DNA of 64,000 nucleotides from Halorientalis marina (lineage in GTDB: Archaea > Halobacteriota > Halobacteria > Halobacteriales > Haloarculaceae), in assembly GCF_023028345.1 (NCBI RefSeq), contig NZ_CP095487.1, forward strand, positions 2,046,001 to 2,110,000. The letters run 5' to 3'. Below, piece after piece: positions 8,375 through 16,694 of this stretch; position 1 is the first letter of the stretch; each line of letters opens with the position of its first letter. Made by a program: the position numbers and the translations under genes. The notes under the pieces were generated by a model. That model saw only the letters and a list, made by a program, of their open reading frames with translations, ran no database searches and was not told the origin of the DNA.

Positions 8375-9841
8375 ATGAGCACCGGTATTACGATGGCGTC
8401 GATGTCCACGTACGCGATTCTCGGGTGTGGGAGCGTGGGTCACGCCGTCGCCGAGGAACTCGAATCCGAGGGGAAAGACGTCCTCATCATCGACATGGAC
8501 GACGGGCGGGTCGAAGCGCTCAGGGACCAGGACCTCGACGCCCATACCGCCGACATCCGCGACGAGAGCGTCGCCGAGGATATCGGCGACCGCGACGTCG
8601 TCCTCATCCTCTCCTCGGACGTGGACGCGAACAGGGCTGCCGTCGAGAACATCCGCGAGCGCGGCGGTGAACAGTTCATCGTCGCCCGCGCCTCCGACCC
8701 CGTCTCGGCCGACGAACTCCGGGAAGCCGGTACCGACACCGTCATCAATCCCTCCGCAGTCATCGCCGATTCCGCCCTGCGAGCCCTGGAAACCGGCGAA
8801 CTGGAGTACAAGGCCACCCAGTTGGCCGACGTCATCGCGGATACCGGCGAGGGCATGGCTATTCTCATCCACCGCAGTCCCGACCCCGACTCCATCGCGA
8901 GCGCCGCCGCCCTCCAGCTCATCGCGAGCGAACTCGACGTGGACGCCGACATCGTCTACCACGGCGAGATCGGGCACCAGGAGAACCGTGCGTTCGTCAA
9001 TCTGCTCGGCATCGAACTTACCTCGGCCAGCACCATCGACCTCGACAGCTACGACACGTTCGCGCTCGTCGACCACGCCAAGGGCGGCGAGCCGACCGTG
9101 GAACACGACGTGGACATCCTCGTCGACCACTTCGAGCCCGACCAGGACTACGACGCCGACTTCATGGACGTTCGCCCGAACGTCTCCGCCACCTCGACCA
9201 TCCTCACGAAGTACATCCAGGAACTCGACCTCAATCTCAGCCAGGAGGTCGCCACGGCACTCCTCTACGGCATCCGTGCCGAGACGCTCGATTTCAAGCG
9301 CGACACGACGCCCGCCGACCTCACCGCCGCCGCCTATCTCTACCCCTTCGCCGACCACGACACGCTCGAACAGGTCGAATCGCCGTCGATGTCGCCCGAG
9401 ACGCTGGACGTGCTCGCCGAGGCTATCAGGAATCGAGAGGTAAAGGGGTCACACCTCATCTCCAACGCCGGGTTCATCCGGGACCGTGACGCGCTCTCCC
9501 AGGCCGCCCAGCACCTCCTGAATCTGGAGGGTATCACGACGACGGCGGTGTTCGCACTGGCCGACGACACCATCTACCTCGCGGCCCGGTCGAAGGACAT
9601 CCGGATGGACATCGGCGCCGTCCTCGAAGACGCCTTCGCCGACATCGGCGAGACGGCCGGCCACTCGACGGACGCGAGCGCGGAGATTCCGCTCGGCATC
9701 TTCACTGGCATCGAGACCAACGACGACAACCGCGACACGCTGCTCGAGTTGACCGAACAGGCTGTCAAGACGAAGCTCTTCGAGGCGATGGGCGTCGAAG
9801 GGTCGAGCAGCAGCGATAACACGTCGAGTAACGGCGGGTAG
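8375..9841 (+). CDS. TrkA-N (RCK-type) plus DHH-family phosphoesterase
   Basis: A 488-residue fusion. The N-terminus is a Rossmann nucleotide-binding domain (AILGCGSVGHAVAEEL, residues ~14-130, TrkA-N/RCK type). It is followed by a DHH/DHHA1-type phosphoesterase domain with the metal-site motif HRSPDPDSIAS, an EIGHQENRAFVN stretch, DTFALVDHA and VDILVDHFEP. DHH proteins hydrolyse oligonucleotides, cyclic dinucleotides or pAp; the fused RCK domain suggests control by a nucleotide ligand. The canonical DHH triplet is changed (DHA or DHF at the candidate positions), a known variation in this haloarchaeal subfamily, so specificity is open. The ATG at 8375 is chosen over an upstream GTG because it directly precedes the Rossmann strand. 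The tail is low-complexity Ser/Asn. Cyclic-dinucleotide or nano-RNA turnover is inference. Confidence 0.8.
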   Translation: MSTGITMASMSTYAILGCGSVGHAVAEELESEGKDVLIIDMDDGRVEALRDQDLDAHTADIRDESVAEDIGDRDVVLILSSDVDANRAAVENIRERGGEQFIVARASDPVSADELREAGTDTVINPSAVIADSALRALETGELEYKATQLADVIADTGEGMAILIHRSPDPDSIASAAALQLIASELDVDADIVYHGEIGHQENRAFVNLLGIELTSASTIDLDSYDTFALVDHAKGGEPTVEHDVDILVDHFEPDQDYDADFMDVRPNVSATSTILTKYIQELDLNLSQEVATALLYGIRAETLDFKRDTTPADLTAAAYLYPFADHDTLEQVESPSMSPETLDVLAEAIRNREVKGSHLISNAGFIRDRDALSQAAQHLLNLEGITTTAVFALADDTIYLAARSKDIRMDIGAVLEDAFADIGETAGHSTDASAEIPLGIFTGIETNDDNRDTLLELTEQAVKTKLFEAMGVEGSSSSDNTSSNGG

Positions 9842-9890
9842 CTGCCCCGGGTCCCTTCCCCCGCCACACCCTGGAAACCGCCCGGACCGC

Positions 9891-10187
9891 TCAGACCGCG
9901 ACTTCCGCCTCGTCTTCCTCGTGGACCGGCTTGATGCGCTCGATCACGTCGCTGACGAGCACCACGTCCCCCACTGCCTGGACCCAGTCGTAGGGGACGA
10001 TAACGCCGTTTTTGCCTGCCGTCCGGTCGCCGAACAGCTCCTTGTTCGCCCGGTGAACGGCGATGCCGGTCACCTGCACGCCGTCGAGGTCGAGGCGTAC
10101 GTCCTCGACTTCGCCGACGAACACTCCGTTGTTCGAGTACACTTCGCGACCCACGAGGGCGGTGATTTCCTGCGTTGGCGCGTCCAT
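9891..10187 (-). CDS. PRC-barrel domain protein, CdpB1-like
   Basis: A 98-residue single-domain PRC-barrel protein (ITALVGREVYSNNGVFVGEVEDVRLDLD... VIVPYDWVQAVGDVVLV) with an acidic tail. Haloarchaeal free-standing PRC-barrel proteins of this size include CdpB1 and CdpB2, which act with SepF at the FtsZ division ring in Haloferax volcanii. The neighbourhood here (DHH phosphoesterase on one side, lactate-utilisation genes nearby) resembles, from memory, the surroundings of H. volcanii cdpB1. Orthology is inference; a general RNA/membrane adaptor role is the alternative. The ATG at 10187 is preferred over the GTG-led extension. A TATA-like TTAA stretch about 26 bp upstream implies a leaderless mRNA, with a palindrome (10229-10246) just beyond it. 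Confidence 0.75.
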   Translation of the reverse strand: MDAPTQEITALVGREVYSNNGVFVGEVEDVRLDLDGVQVTGIAVHRANKELFGDRTAGKNGVIVPYDWVQAVGDVVLVSDVIERIKPVHEEDEAEVAV

Positions 10188-10228
10188 ACACGCGGTCTGT
10201 CCCCCCTCCAACTTAACCTTTAGTCATC

Positions 10229-10246
10229 GTCTGACATCCGTCAGAC
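10229..10246. promoter_or_regulatory. Palindrome GTCTGAC-N4-GTCAGAC between divergent genes
   Basis: A perfect inverted repeat with seven-base half-sites and a four-base spacer (ATCC). It lies about 42 bp upstream of the PRC-barrel start codon, just behind its TATA-like element, and about 100 bp before the membrane HELAH gene. Placement and symmetry fit a dimeric regulator site. The same half-sites with spacer GCGC recur at 22523-22540, making chance less likely. Confidence 0.5.
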
Positions 10247-10344
10247 GCGCGGTACACACGTGAGAGACGGTCGTTTCGGTCGCTCCGTGCTCGCGGGAGC
10301 GAAACGTTCAGGCCCAACCGTCCCGTCCATCCAACGAACCACTC

Positions 10345-10872
10345 GTGAGGGCTCGTCACACGCTCCGGGACGCCTACTATCTGTTCGAAACGCTCCTGCT
10401 GTGGCCGGGTATCGTCGGTCACGAACTCGCACACCTGCTCGCCTGCGGGCTGGTCGGGGTCGACGCGCTCCGGTACCCGCAGTTCGACCCCTTCGCACCC
10501 GACGTCACGCTCGTCCACGAAACCGTCGAGTCGTTCCCGGCGGATTTCGCCATCGCCGTCGCGCCCCTGCCCGTCAACACCCTGCTCGGCCTCGCCGCGT
10601 TCGGGGCGGCGACGGCGGTCACCGGTCCGCTCGCCTGGCCGCTGTACTGGCTCGGCGCCTGCTTCGCCCTCACTGCCTTCCCGAGCGTCGGTGACACCGA
10701 AACGCTCGTCGAGACCGCCGGCCGACTCTCGCGCTGGGTTCGACCGGCGGGCTACCTGCTCGCGGTCCCCCTCCGCTGGTTCACGAGAATCCCGGGTTCG
10801 GCCGGCATCGCCGGCTTCCTCTGGACGCTGGTCCTGCTGGCTGGGAGTCGGACCGCGCTCCCCGTGGCGTAG
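10345..10872 (+). CDS. Small membrane protein with an HExxH motif
   Basis: A 175-residue integral membrane protein, probably four hydrophobic segments. Near the N-terminus it carries HELAH (about residues 27-31) preceded by WPGIVG and embedded in the first hydrophobic segment. That is the arrangement of membrane zinc metalloproteases such as site-2-protease relatives, where HExxH sits inside the bilayer. A second metal ligand of the NPDG type is not obvious, so protease activity is uncertain and the protein may be a degenerate or new member. Start is GTG at 10345. It converges on the lactate operon with 1 bp between stops. Confidence is high that it is a gene, low on function. Confidence 0.65.
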   Translation: MRARHTLRDAYYLFETLLLWPGIVGHELAHLLACGLVGVDALRYPQFDPFAPDVTLVHETVESFPADFAIAVAPLPVNTLLGLAAFGAATAVTGPLAWPLYWLGACFALTAFPSVGDTETLVETAGRLSRWVRPAGYLLAVPLRWFTRIPGSAGIAGFLWTLVLLAGSRTALPVA

Positions 10873-10873
10873 C

Positions 10874-13060
10874 TCACTCGGGCGCGATCAGTTCGACCGG
10901 GTGGGGCGCGTCGCGGTCGTAGAGCGTGTCGAGTTGTGCCGCACACGAGGTCCCGCTGGCGAGCAGGTGCTCCCCGTCCACGTCGCCCAGGTCCTCGGCC
11001 AGATACTCGCCGGCGTCGACGCTCACGTCGTAGTACTCGACCTTGTAGCCGAAACTCCCGGCCATCCCACAGCACTCGGCGTCGCTGGTCCGGACCTCGT
11101 AGCCGAGGTCGTCGAGGACGGCCTCCGTGTGCTCGTCCAGCCCGAGCGTTCGCTGCTGGCAGTGGCTGTGATAGGCGACCGCGTCGTCCTCGCCCGCGAC
11201 CGAGAGCGCGTCGGCATCCGCACCGTTCGAGAGCAGGCCGTACACGTACTCGACGATCTCGTAGCTGTTGTCGGCCAGCCGTTCCGCCGACCGCTCGGGC
11301 AGGAGGTGCTCGTAGTCCGAGCGGAACATGGCGAGGTCGCTCGGCTCGACGACGACCACGTCTCTCCCCTCGTCGATGTGGGTGACGAGGTCGCCGTGGA
11401 CCGCTCGCGCCTGCTCGCGTGCGGTCTCGACCATCCCCTGTGAGAGGGGCGCTCGCCCGCTCTCGGGCACCTCGGGAACGTGCACGCGACAGCCCAGCGC
11501 CTCCAGCGTCCGGACCGCCGCCTTCCCGCGTTCGGGGTCGAAGTAGTCGGTGTAGAGGTCGGGATAGAGGACCACGTCGCGGTCGGGGTCGGCCACCTGC
11601 GCGCCGCGCCCGCCGTACCACTCCCGGAGGGTCTCGTCGGCCAACTCCGGGAGGTCGCGGCGCGGGTCGACGCCGAACAGGCGTTCGAGGACCCGTTTCC
11701 CGACGCCGGACTGTGCCACGCGGTTGGCGAGGCCGGGCGCGAGCGAGCCCAGTTTCGCCACCGTCTCGACGTTGCCGAAAAAGCGTTTCTGGGGGTCCAT
11801 GCCCGCCGACTCCTCGTCGGGGGTCAGCCCGTCGACGAGGAAGTCGAGGTCGGAGGCCTCTTCGTGCTGATTCACCCGCTCGCGGACGACCGTGTTGATC
11901 CACGGGATGTCGATCTCGACGGGGCACTTCGGGACGCACCGGGAACAGCCGGTACAGAGGTCGTTCATGCCGGCGGCGCTCTCCAGACTCTCGACGCCGG
12001 CCTCCCAGCCGGTGCCGATGCCGCCGGTGTAGGTCTCGCCGCCGAAGCCGTGCCCGCCCATTGTCTGGAAGTTCGCACACGAGTTGTTGCAGGCGCCACA
12101 CCGGATGCAGTACAGCGTCTCCCGGAGGTCGTCGTCCTCGCGCATCCCCATCCGCCCGTTGTCGAGCAGGATCAGGTGGAACTCCCGGTCACCGGCGTCG
12201 TCCCACTCGTCGGCCTCGAAGTCGGGAACCGGCGTGTCGACCGGCGGCGTCAAAAGCGAGATGTACGAGGTGATGTCCTGTCCGGTTCCCGTCCGGGCGA
12301 TGAGTTCGGTGAACGGCTGGAGGTCCGCGAGCGAGGAGACCAGTTTCTCGACGCCCGCGACGGCGATGTGCAGGTCCGGCGTGACCGCCGTCTTGCGGGC
12401 GTTGCCCTCGTTGGTGACGAGCATGAGCGTCCCGCTCTCCGCGACGACGAAGTTCGCACCCGTCATCCCCGCGTCGGCGTCCAGTATGTGGTCGCCCACG
12501 CGCTCGCGTGCGAACTCGGTGAGTTCGTGCGGGTCGTCCGAGAGTTCCGTCTCCGGGTCCAGTTTCTCGTTGAACAGCCGTGCGATCTCGCCCGTTGACT
12601 TGTGCATCGCCGGGCCGATGAGGTGGGAGGGGGACTCGCCGGCCACCTGAATGACGAACTCCCCGAGGTCCGTCTCGACCACCTCGTACTCCGGCTGGAG
12701 GTGGTCGTTGACCTCGATCTCCTCGGTGGTCATCGATTTGCTCTTGACGAGCTTTTCGGCGTCGTTGTCGTCCAGGATCGACTCGACGATGCGGTTGGCG
12801 TCGTCGGCCGTGCTCGCGACGTGGACCTCACCGCCGTTCTCGCTCACGGCCGCGTCCACCTCGTCGATGAGCGCCGGGAGGTCCGCGATTGCGTCCTCCT
12901 TGATCGACCGGGCGGCCGACCGCAGGTCCTCGTAATCCTCGAACCGGGAGATGTTGTAGTCGGTGAGCTGGTTCACCGTCCGGATGTTCTCACCGACGGC
13001 CTCGCCCTCCCGCTCCATGAGCCGCTCGTAGAAGGCGGCCCGCTCCTTGCGGGAACTCAT
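10874..13060 (-). CDS. lutB: LutB-LutA fusion: LUD/ferredoxin and CCG-domain iron-sulfur protein
   Basis: A 728-residue fusion of two subunits of the LutABC lactate-oxidising complex, which passes electrons from L-lactate oxidation to the respiratory chain. Residues ~1-300 are the LUD domain of LutB (VKSKSMTTEEIEVN, GMTGANFVVAESGTLMLVTNEGN). Next come two 4Fe-4S sites (CIRCGACNNSC and CTGCSRCVPKCP). The C-terminal ~250 residues are a LutA-type CCG region with an intact second motif (HCQQRT ... AECCGMAGSFGYK ... SGTSCAAQ). The first CCG motif is degenerate (VPEVPESGRAPLS), so one Fe-S/heterodisulfide-type centre may be missing. The start overlaps the lutC stop by 4 bp. Lactate specificity is by family; other 2-hydroxy acids are possible. 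Confidence 0.85.
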   Translation of the reverse strand: MSSRKERAAFYERLMEREGEAVGENIRTVNQLTDYNISRFEDYEDLRSAARSIKEDAIADLPALIDEVDAAVSENGGEVHVASTADDANRIVESILDDNDAEKLVKSKSMTTEEIEVNDHLQPEYEVVETDLGEFVIQVAGESPSHLIGPAMHKSTGEIARLFNEKLDPETELSDDPHELTEFARERVGDHILDADAGMTGANFVVAESGTLMLVTNEGNARKTAVTPDLHIAVAGVEKLVSSLADLQPFTELIARTGTGQDITSYISLLTPPVDTPVPDFEADEWDDAGDREFHLILLDNGRMGMREDDDLRETLYCIRCGACNNSCANFQTMGGHGFGGETYTGGIGTGWEAGVESLESAAGMNDLCTGCSRCVPKCPVEIDIPWINTVVRERVNQHEEASDLDFLVDGLTPDEESAGMDPQKRFFGNVETVAKLGSLAPGLANRVAQSGVGKRVLERLFGVDPRRDLPELADETLREWYGGRGAQVADPDRDVVLYPDLYTDYFDPERGKAAVRTLEALGCRVHVPEVPESGRAPLSQGMVETAREQARAVHGDLVTHIDEGRDVVVVEPSDLAMFRSDYEHLLPERSAERLADNSYEIVEYVYGLLSNGADADALSVAGEDDAVAYHSHCQQRTLGLDEHTEAVLDDLGYEVRTSDAECCGMAGSFGYKVEYYDVSVDAGEYLAEDLGDVDGEHLLASGTSCAAQLDTLYDRDAPHPVELIAPE

Positions 13061-13563
13061 CGGTCCTCCAGAACGATCACGTCGGTCTCCTGTGGGCCGT
13101 GGACCCCTTCGACGAGCGCACCCATATCCGCGGTCGTGCTCGGCCCCGTCGCGAGGATTTGGGTGTCGAGCCCGCCCGCGAACTCCTCGCTCAGTCGCTC
13201 GTACGCTGCCGGCATATCACCGACGATGTCGCTCTTTGCGACGACGGCGACGTGTCGGACCGGGTACAGTGCGACGACTTCGTCCGGCGTCTCCCGTGAC
13301 GGGAGCGTTACTGTCCCGTAGTCCGCGATCCCGAGCCCGGCGGGTGTCACTCCCGTCGCCGCGTCTCTGACGGCCGTCGGTGACGGATCGACCGCGACCG
13401 GCGTGTCATCGAGCGAAACCTCCTCGAACGGAAGCGGTGTTCCGACGGCCGGTTCGTCGACGATTTCGGCGAGCGTCCCGGGGAAGGACCCTGACGAGGT
13501 GACGTGGACCGTCGTCGTACCCATCGCCGACGACTCGAACGCCGAAAGGTAGTCGGTGCCCAT
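13057..13563 (-). CDS. lutC: LUD-domain protein LutC
   Basis: A 168-residue LUD-fold protein, third component of the LutABC lactate utilisation system. Family features include the C-terminal GLDTQILATGPSTTADMGALVEGVHGPQETDVIVLEDR stretch and a central strand GIADYGTVTLPS. The ATG at 13563 is chosen because an upstream extension would start in hydrophobic, non-family sequence; another ATG 39 bp inside is possible. First gene of a two-gene operon with the LutB-LutA fusion (4-bp overlap) and divergent from the HalOD1 gene. No lactate permease gene lies beside it in this window. Confidence 0.82.
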   Translation of the reverse strand: MGTDYLSAFESSAMGTTTVHVTSSGSFPGTLAEIVDEPAVGTPLPFEEVSLDDTPVAVDPSPTAVRDAATGVTPAGLGIADYGTVTLPSRETPDEVVALYPVRHVAVVAKSDIVGDMPAAYERLSEEFAGGLDTQILATGPSTTADMGALVEGVHGPQETDVIVLEDR

Positions 13564-13650
13564 GAAATATGCTGACACACCAGCAAACAAAGCGTTTGTG
13601 ACGGACACTATCGCACCCGGCGGGTGGATTCACGCTCTGAAATCACTCGA

Positions 13651-13685
13651 ACCCTATTATAAGGGTGTACGGTATATGGGGGTAT
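13651..13685 (+). promoter_or_regulatory. Leaderless-type promoter with an overlapping palindrome
   Basis: A TATA box (TATTATAA, 13655-13662) ends 23 bp before the ATG at 13686, which places the transcription start at or next to the start codon. The box is embedded in a near-perfect inverted repeat with arms ACCCT and AGGGT (13651-13666), so a repressor bound there would block TBP. Confidence 0.6.
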
Positions 13686-13994
13686 ATGGGCGCAGAAGAA
13701 GGTGAGGTGTACATCCTCCGTCCCGACGACGAGGCGCCAGAGGACGACGAGGAATCGTGGGTCAGCCCACAGCCGGCAGACGAGGCCATCCTCGGCGCCG
13801 TCGCCGAGGAAGTCGACACGGACGTCGACGAGTTCGACGACTTGGAAGAGTACGTCGACCTGGACGACCTCGCTGCACTGTTCGGGCAGGCCGACGACGA
13901 GTCGGGCCCCGAGGATGTCACCTTCGAAGTCGACGATCACGAAGTGACGGTCCATCGCTCGGGCGAAATCGACGTCTCGGCGGCCGAGAGCTGA
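13686..13994 (+). CDS. HalOD1-type output-domain protein
   Basis: A 102-residue, strongly acidic protein consisting of one haloarchaeal output domain (HalOD1). The pattern is an Ile/Val-rich helix (ADEAILGAVAEEV), then D-x-DEFDDL, LEEYVDLDDLAALFGQ, and a C-terminal beta-hairpin (DVTFEVDDHEVTVHRSGEIDV). HalOD1 occurs alone or downstream of receiver domains and is thought to be a signalling output module. The ATG at 13686 is preferred to an earlier in-frame ATG because the TATA box would otherwise overlap the start. The leaderless promoter sits directly upstream. Confidence 0.8.
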   Translation: MGAEEGEVYILRPDDEAPEDDEESWVSPQPADEAILGAVAEEVDTDVDEFDDLEEYVDLDDLAALFGQADDESGPEDVTFEVDDHEVTVHRSGEIDVSAAES

Positions 13995-14042
13995 CGACCT
14001 GTAGACCCGACTGGGTGGGGGTCGTACGGCTACGTCTCTCGA

Positions 14043-14474
14043 TCATGTCGAGGCCAGCGGCCCACGGCTCGCAGCGGCCGCTAACGATTCGTAGCGCTCT
14101 CGGGCGTCGTCGTCGAGTCGCGACACCCCGTGATAGTCGTCCGGGTCACGGCCCCGGCCGCTCGCCAGCCCCACGACGTTCGCGATGGTCTCGTAGTTGT
14201 CACGGACGAGCGAGCCGACGAGCCCCGGCAGTCCGGCCCGGTCGGCCAGTTCCTCGGCCGCCGACCGACCGGCGTAGACACGCGCCCGGTCCCCGTCGAC
14301 GAGGACCATCGCGAACGGCTCCGCGCCGTACTGGGCCTGCAAGAACGGCCCGACCGCGTCGTCGTACCACGAGACTGCACCGATATCGTCGGTTCGTTCG
14401 AGTGCTTTCGCCGCGACCGAACAGTACGGGCACTCCCCGTCGTAGACCAGTACCGAGCCGAACTCTCGCGCCAT
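14043..14474 (-). CDS. DCC-family (DUF393) thiol-disulfide protein
   Basis: A 143-residue member of the DUF393/DCC family, named for its N-terminal DxxCxxC site: here VLVYDGECPYCSVAAKALE, giving a CPYC redox-type motif in a thioredoxin-like fold. The rest (VSWYDD, FAMVLVDGDRARVYAGRSAAEELADR) follows the family. A cytosolic thiol redox or metal-binding role is usual annotation, but no member is well characterised in archaea. The ATG at 14474 immediately precedes the family start; the open frame upstream is rejected. Divergent from thioredoxin across about 150 bp, which may reflect joint redox control. Confidence 0.78.
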   Translation of the reverse strand: MAREFGSVLVYDGECPYCSVAAKALERTDDIGAVSWYDDAVGPFLQAQYGAEPFAMVLVDGDRARVYAGRSAAEELADRAGLPGLVGSLVRDNYETIANVVGLASGRGRDPDDYHGVSRLDDDARERYESLAAAASRGPLAST

Positions 14475-14625
14475 ACCACACCTAGGGCTTTCGGACTCAA
14501 AACGGATTCGTGTGAACGAGCGACACGGAGGGTGCCGCGGGAAAGACTGGTCCGGTGACGGCGTTCGTGCGCGGCGCCGACACGCCACCAACGTGGTTTT
14601 AGGGCGCTGTGCCGTACACCTGAAC

Positions 14626-15030
14626 ATGAGCGACGCGAGTGAGTCAGACGAGATCGACGAGATTCGAGAGCGCAAGAAAGAGCAGCTCAAGTCGGAGCTA
14701 TCGGGTCCGGAGTCGCCCGCGGAACCGGTCCACGTCGAGGATACCGCTCACTTCCGGGAACTGACCGCGGATGGGGTCGTCCTCGTCGACTTCTACGCCG
14801 ACTGGTGTGGCCCCTGTAAGATGCTGGCGCCGACGGTCGAGACCATCGCGGCGGAGACGGACGCGACAGTCGCCAAGGTCGACATCGACGAACTCCAGGG
14901 GCTCGCCCGGGAGTTCAACGTCCAGGGCGTCCCCACGCTGCACCTCTACGCCGACGGCGAACTGGTCGAGGAGATGGTGGGCGTCAAAGACGAGGCGACG
15001 CTCAGGGAACTCGTCGCCCGGTACGCCTGA
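14626..15030 (+). CDS. trxA: Thioredoxin
   Basis: A 134-residue thioredoxin with the canonical active site WCGPC (residues 60-64), the preceding VDFYAD strand and the cis-Pro loop GVPTLHLY. An N-terminal extension of about 35 charged residues (MSDASESDEIDEIRERKKEQLK) precedes the fold, as in several haloarchaeal thioredoxins. General cytosolic disulfide reductase. The ATG at 14626 is preferred to an upstream in-frame codon because the upstream residues are basic and cysteine-containing, unlike the acidic proteome. Confidence 0.92.
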   Translation: MSDASESDEIDEIRERKKEQLKSELSGPESPAEPVHVEDTAHFRELTADGVVLVDFYADWCGPCKMLAPTVETIAAETDATVAKVDIDELQGLAREFNVQGVPTLHLYADGELVEEMVGVKDEATLRELVARYA

Positions 15031-15051
15031 GAACGCTGCTCTCGCCGCTTC

Positions 15052-15810
15052 TCAGCCCCGAAGGACGCGGAGCGGGTCCGCCCCGAGCATGACGCTGCTG
15101 TACCGTCCCCAGAGCCACGCGACCGCGTTACAGAGGTTCAGGCTGCAAAGGAGGACGACGACGCCGAGAAGCGAGACCGCGAGCGCTTCCGGCAGCGTGT
15201 CGACGCGCCAGGACGCGAGTTCGAGGACCGCTTCGATCCCAACGAAGAGGTCGTTCCACGCGATGGAGGCCGAGGGCGTCAGCGTGATCGGGTCGGCGGG
15301 GAACAGGCCGACCCTAACGCCCGGTTGGTCGTAGAACGTGGGCGTAGCGATGAGGACGGCGCTGACTACGAAGGACGTGACCACGAGGACGAACGAGGCG
15401 ATGCCGAAGGCGAATTTACTGAGGAGGTAGACGAGCGCCGTGTACGTCGTCGTGTCGGTCACGAGCCCGACCACTCGGTCGACGAGTTCCCCCTCGCGGA
15501 GGTAGTCGTAGGAGGGCTCGGGGATGTCGACGGCCAGGAGACGACCCGTCAGGACGCGCTCGACGCCGCCGGTGACCGCGACGAACAGGAAACTGAGCAG
15601 GAGCAGGGGGACACCCACGAGGACGATGACGAGGCTGATGCTGACACTGAAGGCGGCGACGACGCCCACGAAGTACGCGATTCCGAGCGGGAAGGCGATC
15701 CAGAGGTAGAAGAGGTTCTTGTACGTCTGGAGGCGAAAGGGGGCGGTCAGTAGCGACCGGACGGACGGCCGCGGGACGGTCGCCGTCGCCGCGCGCACGC
15801 TCGATGACAT
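15052..15810 (-). CDS. PF13796-type putative sensor membrane protein
   Basis: A 252-residue membrane protein of the 'putative sensor' type. The signature block is near the N-terminus: SLLTAPFRLQTYKNLFYLWIAFPLGIAYFVGVVAAFSVSISLVIVLVGVPLLLLSFLFVAVTGGVERVL. It is followed by a polar loop and more membrane segments, about six in total. In bacteria this domain is fused to histidine kinases; here it stands alone. It is a paralogue of the gene at 17045, sharing the motif T-YKN and the two-helix block. The two copies flank an HTH regulator and two small membrane proteins, which suggests one signalling cassette. The ATG at 15810 is chosen; 40 upstream codons lack family similarity. Confidence 0.72.
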   Translation of the reverse strand: MSSSVRAATATVPRPSVRSLLTAPFRLQTYKNLFYLWIAFPLGIAYFVGVVAAFSVSISLVIVLVGVPLLLLSFLFVAVTGGVERVLTGRLLAVDIPEPSYDYLREGELVDRVVGLVTDTTTYTALVYLLSKFAFGIASFVLVVTSFVVSAVLIATPTFYDQPGVRVGLFPADPITLTPSASIAWNDLFVGIEAVLELASWRVDTLPEALAVSLLGVVVLLCSLNLCNAVAWLWGRYSSVMLGADPLRVLRG

Positions 15811-15975
15811 CTCTTGGACGTGTCGACACGGCCGAACATAAAAAAGGGTGCCGCGGTGTCTCAGGGCCTGCAACAGTGGGGAGGCCATCATTTGTCCCCG
15901 TCGCAAAGCCGGCGGTGTGTCCCGAGTCACTGACTGCCCGGGTTTTTGGCCCCCAGGCGAGAACCCACAGCGCGA

Positions 15976-16338
15976 ATGAGCGACGGCGACGGTCGCGGGG
16001 AGGGGGACGTCCTCTCGCTCCTCGACGACGAGTACGCCGAGGACATCCTCGTCGAGACGTACGTCGAACCCCGGTCGGCCAGACGCCTCGCCGAACTGTG
16101 TGACGCCTCCCGCTCGACCGTCTACCGCCGCATCGAACAGTTACAGGACCACGACCTGGTGGAGACGCGCCAGCAGATCGACCCCGACGGCCACCACCGC
16201 GAGGTGTACGCCGCGAGCCTCGAACGCGTCACAGTGGAGTTGACCGACGACGGCTTCGACGTGACCGTCGACCGCGCCGAGGAGGACGCCGCCAGCCGCT
16301 TCACAAGACTCTACGAGGAGTTCACGGGGGAATCATGA
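15976..16338 (+). CDS. Winged-helix transcription regulator
   Basis: A 120-residue regulator with an ArsR-like winged helix at about residues 15-75 (YAEDILVETYVEPRSARRLAELCDASRSTVYRRIEQLQDHDLVETRQQIDPDGHHREVY). The STVYRRIEQL helix is the likely recognition helix. A short beta-rich C-terminus (VTVELTDDGFDVTVD) has no obvious metal site. The stop overlaps the start of the next gene by 4 bp, so it is co-translated with two small membrane proteins. In haloarchaea this HTH plus paired small membrane protein arrangement recurs. The signal sensed is unknown. Confidence 0.8.
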   Translation: MSDGDGRGEGDVLSLLDDEYAEDILVETYVEPRSARRLAELCDASRSTVYRRIEQLQDHDLVETRQQIDPDGHHREVYAASLERVTVELTDDGFDVTVDRAEEDAASRFTRLYEEFTGES

Positions 16339-16694
16339 CCGGGATCGGAGCCACTCTCGCGGCGTTCGCCTCCCGTCGAGCGGTTCCCGCACAGGCCGCG
16401 GAGACGACCGGCGGGTCGACCGCCGCCATTCTCGCCGTGTTCCTCCTGTTCGGCGTCGCTGTTGTCCTCGCGACCCTCGTCACCTACCACTTCGTTCAGG
16501 GCTACCGCCGGACGGGTCGTCGGCCGATGCTGTTGCTCGCGGTCGGGATGTTCCTGCTGGCGGCCGCGCCGATGTTCGTCCGCCTGCTGCTGGGTAACGT
16601 CGACCTCGTCACGAGCACGACGCGACGGTTCGTCGTCGCCTGTCTCGAACTGTGTGGTCTACTGACCCTGCTGTACGTGGTGTACGACTCATGA
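16335..16694 (+). CDS. Small membrane protein, first of a paralogous pair (DUF7521-like)
   Basis: A 119-residue protein with three hydrophobic helices (about residues 28-48, 60-80, 95-117). The first helix is followed by the conserved motif HFVQGYRRTGRRPMLLLAVGMFLL, which is echoed in the next gene (VQGYRRQDSPVMAGLAVGIFAI). It overlaps the HTH gene by 4 bp and the next gene by 4 bp. The family name is from memory; function unknown. Likely co-acts with the upstream regulator, perhaps as a membrane signal input. Confidence 0.7.
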   Translation: MTGIGATLAAFASRRAVPAQAAETTGGSTAAILAVFLLFGVAVVLATLVTYHFVQGYRRTGRRPMLLLAVGMFLLAAAPMFVRLLLGNVDLVTSTTRRFVVACLELCGLLTLLYVVYDS

